From the NCBI RefSeq assembly GCF_020523965.1, contig NZ_JAJAPX010000003.1, positions 372,001-436,000 of the forward strand: 64,000 nt of DNA, in the 5' to 3' direction. Positions 35,904 through 45,173 of the stretch are shown piece after piece; within the stretch, counting starts at the first letter, position 1, and every line of letters begins with the position of its first letter. Source of the DNA: Neotamlana sargassicola (lineage in GTDB: Bacteria; Bacteroidota; Bacteroidia; Flavobacteriales; Flavobacteriaceae). The notes under the pieces were generated by a model. The model was not told where the DNA came from and made no database searches. It saw nothing but the letters and a program-made list of their open reading frames with translations. A program made the translations under genes and the position numbers.

Positions 35904-35921
35904 TTTTACGGGAAAGCCACA
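35904..35921 (+). repeat. 18-bp direct repeat, left copy
   Basis: TTTTACGGGAAAGCCACA is found 50 bases after the tsaE stop. The copy at 39182-39199 (TTTTACGGAAAACCCACA) differs at two positions and has the same orientation. The pair flanks the three-gene block 36033-39077. It may be a shared regulatory site or the trace of an insertion. Confidence 0.6.
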
Positions 35922-36032
35922 CAGAATTTTATTACAAACCACGGTTTTTAACATTTCTTTAACTTTTTCAGTCAATTTAAACAAACATGATGCTTTAAGT
36001 TTGGGATATAATTAATTTAATCCCTTATAAAA

Positions 36033-36176
36033 ATGAAAACAAAAAAGTATTTAGTTGCAATCGCAATTTTCGGAGGAATGTTATTTTTAGCTCAAGCTGC
36101 TAACCAGTACAACACCAATGCAGAACAAACAGCAAAGATTGAAAGAAAACCGTTCCCAGTTCCAAGAAGCTTATAG
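36033..36176 (+). CDS. small secreted peptide, 47 residues
   Basis: MKTKKYLVAIAIFGGMLFLAQAANQYN starts a short frame with a good N-terminal signal (basic start, about 16 hydrophobic residues, then AQA-like cleavage). It is followed by a polar basic tail ending in PFPVPRSL. It overlaps the next gene in another frame by 59 bases. I recall similar 40-50 residue secreted peptides in Flavobacteriaceae. The rule-like signal sequence is the main support; the function is unknown. Confidence 0.5.
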   Translation: MKTKKYLVAIAIFGGMLFLAQAANQYNTNAEQTAKIERKPFPVPRSL

Positions 36177-36660
36177 CAAAAACGCTATAATAAAAGGGTC
36201 AATAATTGCTACAATTATTGCTATTACCCCCTATTTATTTTCAATACATTTAAGTGTCCCAAAAACGCAAGTTTGGGACACTTTATTTTTTACATATGAC
36301 AGTAAAAGTTGGCAAAATGCTAATTTGGTTATGTGGATTTTTTCAGGAAAATCTATCCCTTTATTATTAATTTTAATCTGGTTTTTTACGAATAGGCATT
36401 GGTGGTACCATACTTTACTTGTTCCAATTGCCATGTATATTTATCAAATTTTTGATTTATTTTTTCAAGATCAAGAATTAGACAAATTTCAATTGATCTA
36501 TATGGTTCCAATAATGGCCATTGTAATCCCTTCTATTTATTTAATTAGAGCAAAAATTTTAAACAGTATTTCACAAGCTAATAAATCTATGGAAGAACTT
36601 GAGGAAGAACTAAAACTTCGCCCAAAAAATTTCTGGGGCAAAGTAAAAGATTACTTTTGA
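36118..36660 (+). CDS. membrane protein of unknown function
   Basis: This 180-residue protein has a polar N terminus (about 1-26) followed by four hydrophobic segments (about 27-45, 75-90, 98-112 and 121-140) and an acidic coiled-coil-like tail (ANKSMEELEEELKLRPKNFWG). No domain is recognised. Its start at 36118 lies inside the small peptide frame, so the true start could be later (a TTG at codon 8). Its last 10 bases overlap the convergent outer membrane protein gene. Confidence 0.65.
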   Translation: MQNKQQRLKENRSQFQEAYSKNAIIKGSIIATIIAITPYLFSIHLSVPKTQVWDTLFFTYDSKSWQNANLVMWIFSGKSIPLLLILIWFFTNRHWWYHTLLVPIAMYIYQIFDLFFQDQELDKFQLIYMVPIMAIVIPSIYLIRAKILNSISQANKSMEELEEELKLRPKNFWGKVKDYF

Positions 36661-39077
36661 TTAATTCCTAAGCGATCTCTTTCTTTTAAATTCATCTCCT
36701 TTTTGTTGGTTTTTAATTTATAATTACCAAACTTATAATTAAAACCTAAAACAAACATTCTGTTTTCCATTGTTGAATCTAGATAAGTATCTTGATCTAA
36801 AAATTTTGTGGTTTGCGTGAAATTTTGAGTATTAAAAATATCTGTAACACCCAGACTTAAAGAAGCTTTATTATCTAAAAAAGTTTTTCTTAAACTAATA
36901 TCTAACCCAGCGCGATCACTTACCTCCGATACTCCATCTATAATACTAGGTATGTAACTGTACATAACATCTAGTGTTAAGCTTTTATCTTTTAAAAATG
37001 AAAAATAATTAGCAACAACAAAATATAGTCCCCATTTGCTACTTTCAATAACATCATCACTATTTAAATATCTGTAGTTTGTTTTGTAATTAAAAAGTGA
37101 TGATAAGCAATATAAATCCCAATTATTAGTAATACTGGTGTAAGTTGTAAAGTCTAATCCATAAGAAACACCATAATCTATATTTGAGTAAATATTTTCT
37201 ATTTGGTTGTTCTCAACATCTTGTAATCTTAACTCGAAAATTGGATTATTTTCAAATCTATAATATAATTCAAAAGTATAGGTGTTTTTTAAGGTATAAC
37301 CCAAAATAAACGAATCATCAATTTCTATTCTTAAATTAGGATTACCAACTGAATAGCTATTATCTGTTAAATATAAACGAAACGGGTTTAATTGATTATA
37401 ATTAGGTCGGTAAATTCTTTTATTGTAACTAAAATACAATTGGTTATTATCATTTAAACTATGTAATACATAAAATGAAGGAAATAATCTTAAATAATCA
37501 TTATCATTAATTTCGTTATTCGCTATAGATTTACCTGTAAGGTCTGTATATTCTGTTCGCAGTCCTAGTTTTAAATTCCAATTTGTCCAATCTCTAGACC
37601 AACTAACATAAGCTGCATAATTAAATTCATCATATAAAAACACATCGGAATTATTAGCATCTAGTTGTGCTTCATCATTTTCGAAAAAAAATTGATTTAA
37701 CTCACTTTCAGAATTTATATAAGCAACTTTTGCACCAGTCTCAAAACTCCCGTGGTCTAGCGGTAATTCGTAGTCAAATTGTCCTGTAAAAATTTTAGTA
37801 ATTTGATCGGAATATGTTTGAAATCGATTATTTCTAAAAGCTATGCTTTCGTCTGGAAAAAAATATCCGGTTGTAACATCTTGAAAATCTGCATAATCGT
37901 AATAGGTATGATGTATGTTAGCCGTTAACTTCTCTCCTTCTCTTTTTAATTTTCTTGAATAGTTTAAAGTAAGTCCTAAATTAGTTTTTTCATTTACTGA
38001 ATTATTAAAGGTGTTAAAAATAGAATCTAGTTCCATGTTACTATTAAAAACTTCGGTTGAAGAATTTATATCCAATTGCCCCGTTTTTCGTGGCTGATAA
38101 AGAATATTTGCCGTTAAACCAATATTACTTTTTTCATTTATATCATAATCAATATTACTATTTATTGTTTTTAAAGCACTTTGGCGAACACGATTGTAAT
38201 CTGTTTTCCAACTTGTTTCAAGATTATTATTCAGTAAAAAATTATCAGATTGATTTTGATTGCGATAATCTTTCCTTGGGCTATCGCTAATATTTAAATA
38301 AGCATTTAGTTTTTTTGTTTTGAAAAACTGACTTGTACCATAAGATATCTTAGGATATTTAAAACCTTGCATAAAATTACCAAAAACATTGCCGTGATAT
38401 CCTGCAATTAAGTTTTTACTTACTACAATATTTAACACCGAACTTCCTTGCGCATCATATTTTGCCGGAGGGTTTGTAATAACTTCTATAGATTTTACAA
38501 TGGTTGCTGAAGTTCCCTCAAGTAGTTGAATTATTTCACTATCAGACAAATAAACTCGTCTGTCGTTAATATAAACAACAGGTGTTGCATTTTTAATTGT
38601 TATGCGATCGTCGTTAACCCATACACCTGGCGTTTGTTTTAAAACATCAAAAACGTTGTGATTCGACAAAGTCGAATTCTCAACGTTAAATATTAACCTA
38701 TCTACTGTTCGTGTAATAGTTGGCCGTTTACTTACAACTGTTACCCCTTCAAGAACTTCAATATTCTCTATTAAAATAATGGTTTTTAAATTTACACTTT
38801 CAGAAATTACCAAGTCCTTAGTATATTCTTCAAAACCTAGGTAGCTTATTTTTAATACATAATTGCCAGGTGCAATTTTTTCAATAAAAAAATCACCAGA
38901 TTCACTACTTATGGTTCCTTTTTCAGATTTATTGGTTTCTGCATTTAAAAGAACAACATTAGCATATGCAATTGGAAACTTATTTTCGTCTTTAATGAAC
39001 CCTGAAAGACTAAATTCTTGCGAAAAACTTAAAATTGAACATAATAAAAAAATGAAGTTTGTTAATTTTTGAGCCAT
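36651..39077 (-). CDS. TonB-receptor-like outer membrane beta-barrel protein
   Basis: This 808-residue protein has a signal peptide (ending SFSQEF), then a carboxypeptidase-regulatory-like beta domain (about 22-105, GFIKDENKFPIAYANVVLLN). A plug-like domain (VFDVLKQTPGVWVNDDRITIKNATPVVYINDR) is followed by a 16- to 22-strand barrel region with many aromatic-ended strands. It lacks a visible TonB box and matches the Bacteroidota 'outer membrane beta-barrel family' with degenerate TonB-dependent receptor layout. The substrate is unknown. No SusD-like partner is adjacent, so it is not a classic polysaccharide uptake locus. Confidence 0.88.
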   Translation of the reverse strand: MAQKLTNFIFLLCSILSFSQEFSLSGFIKDENKFPIAYANVVLLNAETNKSEKGTISSESGDFFIEKIAPGNYVLKISYLGFEEYTKDLVISESVNLKTIILIENIEVLEGVTVVSKRPTITRTVDRLIFNVENSTLSNHNVFDVLKQTPGVWVNDDRITIKNATPVVYINDRRVYLSDSEIIQLLEGTSATIVKSIEVITNPPAKYDAQGSSVLNIVVSKNLIAGYHGNVFGNFMQGFKYPKISYGTSQFFKTKKLNAYLNISDSPRKDYRNQNQSDNFLLNNNLETSWKTDYNRVRQSALKTINSNIDYDINEKSNIGLTANILYQPRKTGQLDINSSTEVFNSNMELDSIFNTFNNSVNEKTNLGLTLNYSRKLKREGEKLTANIHHTYYDYADFQDVTTGYFFPDESIAFRNNRFQTYSDQITKIFTGQFDYELPLDHGSFETGAKVAYINSESELNQFFFENDEAQLDANNSDVFLYDEFNYAAYVSWSRDWTNWNLKLGLRTEYTDLTGKSIANNEINDNDYLRLFPSFYVLHSLNDNNQLYFSYNKRIYRPNYNQLNPFRLYLTDNSYSVGNPNLRIEIDDSFILGYTLKNTYTFELYYRFENNPIFELRLQDVENNQIENIYSNIDYGVSYGLDFTTYTSITNNWDLYCLSSLFNYKTNYRYLNSDDVIESSKWGLYFVVANYFSFLKDKSLTLDVMYSYIPSIIDGVSEVSDRAGLDISLRKTFLDNKASLSLGVTDIFNTQNFTQTTKFLDQDTYLDSTMENRMFVLGFNYKFGNYKLKTNKKEMNLKERDRLGINQK

Positions 39078-39440
39078 CGAAATATTTAAAAATGTATAGA
39101 AAAAATAACCTATTTAGGTTAATTCTAGACTAAATTAAATAAATTTTCACTGTTATTAACGCTATATTTTATAAATTATATTTTTACGGAAAACCCACAG
39201 TGTCTATACAGAAAAAAACTACGATAAGCTGTGTTTTATTATAAAATGTTAATAGCTCTTTTTCTGAATAATGTCATAATTTATTTTAACATAAAGTCAT
39301 CATATAATATTTTAATTTGAAACAAAACCCGTAAGTGTTTGGTAACAACATGTAATATTATTTGTTTATTAATTTATTCCTGTGAAAAAGCATCATTTAA
39401 AAAAATATTTGTAATTTAATTTTTTATTAATAAAATTATT
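39078..39440. other. 363-base intergenic region before ald
   Basis: No gene is supported here. It is very AT-rich and holds the right copy of the 18-bp direct repeat (39182-39199). CACAG (39195 on) and CTGTG about 30 bases later could form a short stem. I see no TAnnTTTG box at a good distance from ald. Confidence 0.6.
39182..39199 (+). repeat. 18-bp direct repeat, right copy
   Basis: TTTTACGGAAAACCCACA matches 35904-35921 at 16 of 18 positions and lies in the same orientation, 242 bases before the ald start. Confidence 0.6.
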
Positions 39441-40640
39441 ATGCCAGAATCCTTATCGCCTTTTACCAAGCAACAGCTTATTCCGCAAGAAGAAAAACTA
39501 GAAGTTTTTAAGAAAAAAGGAGATTTATTTATAGGAATTCCCAAAGCTACCGCGTTTCAAGAAAAACGTGTTTGTTTAACTCCAGATGCCGTTTACGCGT
39601 TAGTTAGTAACGGGCATCGTGTTTTAATTGAAGCTGGTGCTGGTGAAAATGCCAATTTTAGCGATAAAGATTATAGTGAAGCTGGAGCGGAAGTAACCAA
39701 TGATACGGCAAAAGTATTTTCATGCCCAATGATTTTAAAGGTTGAGCCTTTAACATTAGAGCAAATTAAATTAATAAATCCGCAAACCATATTAATTTCT
39801 GCGTTGCAAATAAAAACACAATCTAAAAAATATTTTGAAGCTCTTGCTGCTAAAAGAGCAACTGCTTTAGCTTTTGAATTTATTAGAGATGACGACGGTA
39901 ATTATCCTGCCGTTCGATCGTTAAGTGAAATTGCTGGAACCGCATCTGTACTCATTGCTTCCGAGTTATTATCAAACACAAAAAACGGAAATGGGCTTAT
40001 GTTTGGTAATATAAGTGGCGTACCACCAATACAAGTTGTTGTTTTAGGCGGCGGAACGGTTGGTGAATTTGCTGCTAGAAGTGCCTTGGGTTTGGGTGCC
40101 AACGTAAAAGTTTTCGATAATTCGTTAACCAAACTTAGAAGGCTTCAAGCGCATTTAGGGCGACCTATTTTTACTTCAACCATACAGCCTAAAAATTTAG
40201 CAAAAGCATTAAAAAGATGTGATGTTGTTATTGGTGCAGTTCGGGGTACTAACCGCTCTCCTATTTTGGTAACAGATAGCATGGTGCAATCCATGAAAAA
40301 AGGGAGTATTGTAATTGATGTAAGCATAGATATGGGTGGTTGTTTTGAAACCAGCGAAGTTACTAACCATGACGAACCTACTTTTATGCGTCATGGTGTA
40401 GTGCATTATTGTGTTCCAAATATTCCGGCACGATATCCAAGAACTTCCTCAATATCAATTAGTAATATTTTTACTCCTTATTTATTAAAAATTGGCGAAG
40501 ACGGAGGCTTAGAAAATTCTCTTCGTTTTGATAGAGGTTTAAAAAATGGGTTGTACTTTTACCACGGAATTTTAACTAATAAATCGGTGGCAGATTGGTT
40601 CGATTTAGATTGTAGTGATATTAATTTGCTCATTTTTTAA
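39441..40640 (+). CDS. ald: alanine dehydrogenase
   Basis: This enzyme reversibly deaminates alanine to pyruvate with NAD. The 399-residue protein shows the Ald/PNT N-terminal domain with IGIPKATAFQEKRVCLTPDAV, the central VVVLGGGTVGEFAARSALGLGANVKVFDNS Rossmann motif, and the C-terminal HYCVPNIPARYPRTSSISISN. It has an N-terminal extension of about 30 residues compared with Bacillus Ald. It is followed after 28 bases by a DUF4258 protein gene in the same direction. Confidence 0.93.
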   Translation: MPESLSPFTKQQLIPQEEKLEVFKKKGDLFIGIPKATAFQEKRVCLTPDAVYALVSNGHRVLIEAGAGENANFSDKDYSEAGAEVTNDTAKVFSCPMILKVEPLTLEQIKLINPQTILISALQIKTQSKKYFEALAAKRATALAFEFIRDDDGNYPAVRSLSEIAGTASVLIASELLSNTKNGNGLMFGNISGVPPIQVVVLGGGTVGEFAARSALGLGANVKVFDNSLTKLRRLQAHLGRPIFTSTIQPKNLAKALKRCDVVIGAVRGTNRSPILVTDSMVQSMKKGSIVIDVSIDMGGCFETSEVTNHDEPTFMRHGVVHYCVPNIPARYPRTSSISISNIFTPYLLKIGEDGGLENSLRFDRGLKNGLYFYHGILTNKSVADWFDLDCSDINLLIF

Positions 40641-40668
40641 ATCCGATTTTTTTCAATTTATATTTTAA

Positions 40669-41043
40669 ATGAAATTTATTCATAGACTCGGATATTATCT
40701 CGGCGGTTTTTCAATAGGATTAATTGTTTTAGCCTTTTTTTTAAGTGGTAAAAAAACATCGTGTAGTTATGGGCCGGAAGCAAGAGTTATAAAAAATATT
40801 AATTCAAAAAAACTAGTGTATTCACACAACACCCATTTGGTTTTAAAACAAAACGCCATAGATACTGCAAAACTAAATGCTGCAATTAAACACGGAAACA
40901 TAAATTTTTCAAAAAGCGAAACACGAAAAGAACCTTGTGCTTTTTATTATTTAGAAAACATTATAGATGATAAAAATGTTGCAATAACCATAGAAAATTG
41001 CGATAGCATTGCAACCGTAACTTATTTGAAAATTTTAAAGTAA
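40669..41043 (+). CDS. DUF4258 domain protein
   Basis: This 124-residue protein has an N-terminal membrane segment (about residues 9-27, YYLGGFSIGLIVLAFFLSG), followed by a soluble DUF4258-like part. That part has NTHLVLKQNAIDTAKLNAAIKHGNINFSKSETRKEPC, the expected helix and His/Cys-bearing strand. Function is unknown, though the family resembles small toxin-like RelE folds. It follows ald and ends in TAATG, so its stop overlaps the start of the sugar transferase by one base, suggesting translational coupling. Confidence 0.82.
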   Translation: MKFIHRLGYYLGGFSIGLIVLAFFLSGKKTSCSYGPEARVIKNINSKKLVYSHNTHLVLKQNAIDTAKLNAAIKHGNINFSKSETRKEPCAFYYLENIIDDKNVAITIENCDSIATVTYLKILK

Positions 41044-41630
41044 TGGTAAAACGCTGTTTTGATGTTTTTTTTTCAATAACAGGACTTTTAATACTATTTC
41101 CACTCTTTATTCTACTTGCCATTTTTATTAAACTAGATTCTAAAGGTTCCGTTTTTTTTAAGCAAATTCGTGTTGGTAAAAACAGTAAGAATTTTGTACT
41201 TTATAAGTATCGAACCATGTTTACTAATTCTAAAACGTCTTCAAATTTAACTTTGGGAAATGATGATGAAAGAATTACTAAAATGGGATTTTATTTACGA
41301 AAATTAAAACTTGACGAACTTCCGCAGTTAGTCAATATTATAAAAGGCGATATGAGTTTTGTTGGTCCACGACCAGAAATACCATATTTCGTAAGTAAAT
41401 ATAAACCTGAATATCTCGAGGTTTTAAATGTAAAACCCGGCCTTACAGGTTTAGCTTCTTTAAAATATAAAAATGAAGATGAATTACTAAAAAACACGCA
41501 AAACCCCGAAAATGTTTATTTAAATACCATTTTACCAGATAAAATTAAACTAAATAAAACATATATTAATTCGCAAAGTTTAGCTTTAGATATTAAAATT
41601 ATAATTAAAACTATTTTTAGCATTTTTTGA
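41043..41630 (+). CDS. undecaprenyl-phosphate sugar phosphotransferase (initiating glycosyltransferase)
   Basis: This 195-residue protein is a short-form member of the polyprenyl phosphate sugar transferase family. It transfers sugar-1-phosphate to undecaprenyl phosphate and starts capsule or O-antigen synthesis. Evidence is a reentrant membrane helix (about residues 10-30), KQIRVGKNSKNFVLYKYRTM, LRKLKLDELPQLVNIIKGDMSFVGPRPE, and PGLTGLASL. Only the catalytic core is present, without the N-terminal four-helix part seen in WcaJ-type proteins. It starts on the overlapping TAATG of the DUF4258 gene and is followed by an NDP-sugar dehydratase gene after 71 bases. Confidence 0.92.
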   Translation: MVKRCFDVFFSITGLLILFPLFILLAIFIKLDSKGSVFFKQIRVGKNSKNFVLYKYRTMFTNSKTSSNLTLGNDDERITKMGFYLRKLKLDELPQLVNIIKGDMSFVGPRPEIPYFVSKYKPEYLEVLNVKPGLTGLASLKYKNEDELLKNTQNPENVYLNTILPDKIKLNKTYINSQSLALDIKIIIKTIFSIF

Positions 41631-41701
41631 GTAATAAACTTAAATGATTACTTTGCAATGCCTGCTATTAAGGCATTCTAAAAAAATTAGCATAACATTT
41701 T

Positions 41702-42757
41702 ATGGATAGTATTACCTCAAATCGTATTGATGACTTATTGCTAAATTCTGATGTGTTTTCAAATACAACAAAAGAAAATATTATTCAACATAATTTTTCC
41801 AACGATACCATATTAATTACAGGAGCTGCAGGATCCATTGGAAGCGAATTAGCAAAACAACTAATAAATTCATCTTTTAAAAAACTAATTCTTGTTGACA
41901 TTGCTGAATCTCCTCTTTATAACCTAATTAAAGTATTAGAAAAAGAAAACAATAAAAATGTAGATTTTGTTATTTTAAATATTACCGATAAAACGTCCCT
42001 TGAAATCGTATTTAAAAAATATAAACCTACACTAATTTTTCATGCAGCCGCTTATAAGCATGTGCCACTTATGGAAAGTAATCCTATTGAAGCTGTTAAA
42101 CTTAATATTTTTGGCACAAAATTATTAACCGACTTTTCAATTAAATTCAAGGTTAAAAAATTCGTATTCATCTCAACCGACAAAGCCGTTAACCCAATTA
42201 GCGTAATGGGTTTAACTAAATTGATTGCAGAGCAATATTTAAAATTCGTTTCGAAAGAAAATAAAGTTGCCTTTTTCATAACGCGCTTCGGAAATGTTTT
42301 AGGCTCAAACGGATCGGTTGTTCCTGTTTTAAAAAAACAATTAGATTATAACTCACCTATTACAATTACTAGCAAAGAAATTTCACGGTATTTTATAGCA
42401 AAAAACAAGGCTTGTCAACTTATTTTACACATTGCCGAAACCGAAAATGTTAGTAATACCTTTACTTTTAAAATGGGCGAACCTATAAAAATTATCGATT
42501 TAGCTAAACGCATGCTTTTTTTAGAAAAAAGAAAAGAAAATTACCCAATAATATTTACTGGTTTACGTCCTGGAGAAAAACTGCACGAAGAAATGACTAG
42601 TAATTCTGAGGAACTTATCGCTTCAAATCATCCTGATATTTTTATTGTAAAAAACACGAGTGAACATTTTGATTATGAAAAATTTTTAAATTTAATCAAT
42701 TTAAATACTGAATCTACTACCGAAGAAATAAAAACTATTTTAAAAAATTTAGTTTAA
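41702..42757 (+). CDS. CapD/FlaA1-type NDP-sugar 4,6-dehydratase/epimerase, short form
   Basis: This 351-residue SDR protein corresponds to the soluble catalytic part of CapD/WbpM-like enzymes. The Rossmann motif is ITGAAGSIGSELAKQL. The catalytic run is ISVMGLTK (Met where classical SDRs have Tyr, as in FlaA1/WbpM), and HVPLMESNPIEAVKLN and GLRPGEKLHEEM are typical. The long membrane part of WbpM is absent, so this is the soluble form. With the sugar transferase upstream it suggests synthesis of a UDP-sugar for surface polysaccharide. It ends 3 bases from the convergent putA gene. Confidence 0.88.
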   Translation: MDSITSNRIDDLLLNSDVFSNTTKENIIQHNFSNDTILITGAAGSIGSELAKQLINSSFKKLILVDIAESPLYNLIKVLEKENNKNVDFVILNITDKTSLEIVFKKYKPTLIFHAAAYKHVPLMESNPIEAVKLNIFGTKLLTDFSIKFKVKKFVFISTDKAVNPISVMGLTKLIAEQYLKFVSKENKVAFFITRFGNVLGSNGSVVPVLKKQLDYNSPITITSKEISRYFIAKNKACQLILHIAETENVSNTFTFKMGEPIKIIDLAKRMLFLEKRKENYPIIFTGLRPGEKLHEEMTSNSEELIASNHPDIFIVKNTSEHFDYEKFLNLINLNTESTTEEIKTILKNLV

Positions 42758-42759
42758 GA

Positions 42760-43932
42760 CTACACTTTTCTTCGGCGTTTTTCTGTACCTAATAGCGCTA
42801 ATTCTCTACCCGTTTGTCCAGCAACAGAAGTATTTTCTTCGGCGCGACGAATTAAATACGGCATAACATCTTTTACAGGACCAAACGGCACATATTTCGC
42901 AACATTATACCCCTTGTCGGCTAAGTTAAAACTAATATGATCACTCATACCGTAAAGCTGACCAAACCAAATACGTGAATCATTGTTTTGCAAACCTTGT
43001 TCTTCCATTAAACGCATTAACAAATAAGAACTATCTTCGTTATGTGTTCCTGCAAATAAATGGATTTTGTTCAAATTTTTCATAATAAAAAATAGCCCGT
43101 TATTAAAATTTTGATCGGTTGCAAATTTACTTTCGCAAATTGGAGTACTATAACCTTTTGCTTGTGCTCTATCATTTTCTTTTTCCATGTAAGCACCGCG
43201 AACCAATTTATACCCTAAAAAATACCCCCCGTTTTCTGCCTTATTTAATTCTTCTTTTAAAAATGCTAAACGATCATGCCTGTACATTTGTACAGTATTA
43301 AAAACAATAGGTTTTTCTGTATTATACTTTTTCATCATTTGGGTTACTAAACCATCGGCTGCAGTTTGCATCCAGCTTTCTTCGGCATCAATTAAAATAG
43401 TAACATCACAAGCTTTTGCAGCACTACAAACAACATCAAACCGCTGTACAACACGCTCCCACTCTGCTTGTTCTGCTTCTGTCAACGGCTTACCTTCTCC
43501 TAATTTTTCAAACAGATAAAACCGACCAAATCCTGTAGGTTTAAAAACAGCAATAGGCATTGCTTCATTGTCCTTTCCAAAATTTATTATTTTAATAATT
43601 TTATCTCTAGCAGCGTCAAATTCGTTTTCGTTAGCCTTACCTTCAACCGAATAATCTAATACAGAACTCACTCCTTTTGAGTACATTTTTTCTATAACCG
43701 GCAAGCAATCTTCTTCATTTACGCCTCCACAAAAATGATCGAAAACCGTAGAGCGAATTAAACCTTCAATAGGTAAATGTGCTTTTAGCGCAAAATTGGT
43801 TGCTGCCGTACCAATTTTAACCAATGGTTCAATAGAAATCATTTTAAATAAAAAATAGGCACGTTCTAATTCAGAATCAGTTTTAAGAGCAAAGGCTACT
43901 TCGGTATTATCAAAAATTAAGTCGGTATTCAT
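42760..43932 (-). CDS. putA: proline dehydrogenase
   Basis: This FAD-dependent enzyme oxidises proline to pyrroline-5-carboxylate. The 390-residue single-domain protein shows AMPIAVFKPTGFGRFY, LIDAEESWMQTAADGLV, KLVRGAYMEKENDRA (Arg-Gly-Ala-Tyr motif), GTHNEDSS and GQLYGMSDHISF. It is a monofunctional PRODH, not the PutA bifunctional form; the P5C dehydrogenase gene is elsewhere. A -7 box matching TATCTTTG lies 18 bases upstream of the start. Confidence 0.92.
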   Translation of the reverse strand: MNTDLIFDNTEVAFALKTDSELERAYFLFKMISIEPLVKIGTAATNFALKAHLPIEGLIRSTVFDHFCGGVNEEDCLPVIEKMYSKGVSSVLDYSVEGKANENEFDAARDKIIKIINFGKDNEAMPIAVFKPTGFGRFYLFEKLGEGKPLTEAEQAEWERVVQRFDVVCSAAKACDVTILIDAEESWMQTAADGLVTQMMKKYNTEKPIVFNTVQMYRHDRLAFLKEELNKAENGGYFLGYKLVRGAYMEKENDRAQAKGYSTPICESKFATDQNFNNGLFFIMKNLNKIHLFAGTHNEDSSYLLMRLMEEQGLQNNDSRIWFGQLYGMSDHISFNLADKGYNVAKYVPFGPVKDVMPYLIRRAEENTSVAGQTGRELALLGTEKRRRKV

Positions 43933-43949
43933 GATTGAAAAAATTTTGA

Positions 43950-43957
43950 CAAAGATA
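43950..43957 (-). promoter_or_regulatory. candidate -7 box of the proline dehydrogenase gene
   Basis: TATCTTTG on the minus strand matches TAnnTTTG and ends 17 bases before the start codon. No good -33 element is seen. Confidence 0.5.
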
Positions 43958-44028
43958 ATTATAGCTAAGCAATCTTTTTTTACAAAAAACTCCTTAATTT
44001 CACAGCTTTAAAAAATAATTTCATTTTC

Positions 44029-45096
44029 ATGGATGCAATAACTGCAAACAACAGCACAATATATTTTAACGAAAAATGCTACAAAGCTCTAAATAAGCAT
44101 ATTAAATTAAATAACTTTTCTAAAATTTTTATTTTAGTCGATGAAAACACTCATCAGTATTGTTTAGCAAGCTTTCTAGAAAAACTTGAAACCAATATTT
44201 CCCTTGAAATTATTGAAATTGAATCTGGAGAAATTAACAAAACTATTGACACTTGTGTTGGTGTTTGGAACACGTTGTCTGATTTAGACGCCGACAGAAA
44301 AAGTTTAATGATTAATGTTGGTGGCGGGGTTATAACGGATTTAGGAGGTTTTGTAGCTTGCACTTTTAAACGCGGTATTGCTTATATAAACGTACCAACT
44401 ACCCTACTTTCTATGGTTGACGCATCTGTTGGAGGAAAAACAGGAGTTGATTTAGGGCATTTGAAAAACCAAATTGGTGTTATTGATAGTCCCGATTTAG
44501 TGCTAATTGACACCTCATTTTTAAACACTTTGCCAACAAACCAAATGCGCTCTGGACTAGCCGAAATGCTAAAACACGGCCTAATTAGTGATATTGCTTA
44601 TTGGAATAAATTTAGCGACTTATCAAAACTTTCTTTAGATGATTTGGATGTATTAATTTACGAATCTGTAATTATTAAACGCAATGTGGTTACAGAAGAC
44701 CCTAGAGAAAACGGCTTACGAAAAACCCTTAATTTTGGACACACACTAGGGCATGCCATTGAAACATATTTTTTAGGTAACGAAAACAAAACAACACTTT
44801 TACATGGAGAAGCCATTATAATTGGAATGATTCTGGCATGTTACATTTCGTCTGAACTCACTGGTTTCCCTAAAACAGATAGAGATTTTATAAAAGATTT
44901 ATTTATTGGTTACTACGGAAAAACAACTATTGAAAACGTAGATATTAAACCCATTTTAGAATTACTTAAGTACGACAAGAAAAACAGTCATGGAAATATA
45001 AATTTTGTTTTATTGGAAAGTATAGGCAAGCCAAAAATAGATTGTATTGTAGATGAACAAATAATTTTAGATGCTTTTAAATATTACAATAATTAA
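44029..45096 (+). CDS. aroB: 3-dehydroquinate synthase
   Basis: AroB cyclises DAHP to 3-dehydroquinate in the shikimate pathway, using NAD and a divalent metal. The 355-residue protein shows GGGVITDLGGFVACTFKRGI, NVPTTLLSMVDASVGGKTGVDL, MLKHGLI and LNFGHTLGHAIE with the metal-binding His. It lies head-to-head with putA, with a 96-base gap. A strong bidirectional terminator follows. Confidence 0.97.
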   Translation: MDAITANNSTIYFNEKCYKALNKHIKLNNFSKIFILVDENTHQYCLASFLEKLETNISLEIIEIESGEINKTIDTCVGVWNTLSDLDADRKSLMINVGGGVITDLGGFVACTFKRGIAYINVPTTLLSMVDASVGGKTGVDLGHLKNQIGVIDSPDLVLIDTSFLNTLPTNQMRSGLAEMLKHGLISDIAYWNKFSDLSKLSLDDLDVLIYESVIIKRNVVTEDPRENGLRKTLNFGHTLGHAIETYFLGNENKTTLLHGEAIIIGMILACYISSELTGFPKTDRDFIKDLFIGYYGKTTIENVDIKPILELLKYDKKNSHGNINFVLLESIGKPKIDCIVDEQIILDAFKYYNN

Positions 45097-45125
45097 TTTT
45101 TTAAGAATAAAAAATTGATTACAAA

Positions 45126-45158
45126 AAAAAAGCCATACTTAAAAAGTATGGCTTTTTT
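45126..45158. terminator. bidirectional terminator between aroB and the export lipoprotein gene
   Basis: AAAAAAGCCATACTT and AAGTATGGCTTTTTT form a perfect 15-base stem with a 3-base loop. It separates the convergent aroB and Wza-like genes. Confidence 0.9.
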
Positions 45159-45173
45159 GTATATTAATAAAAT

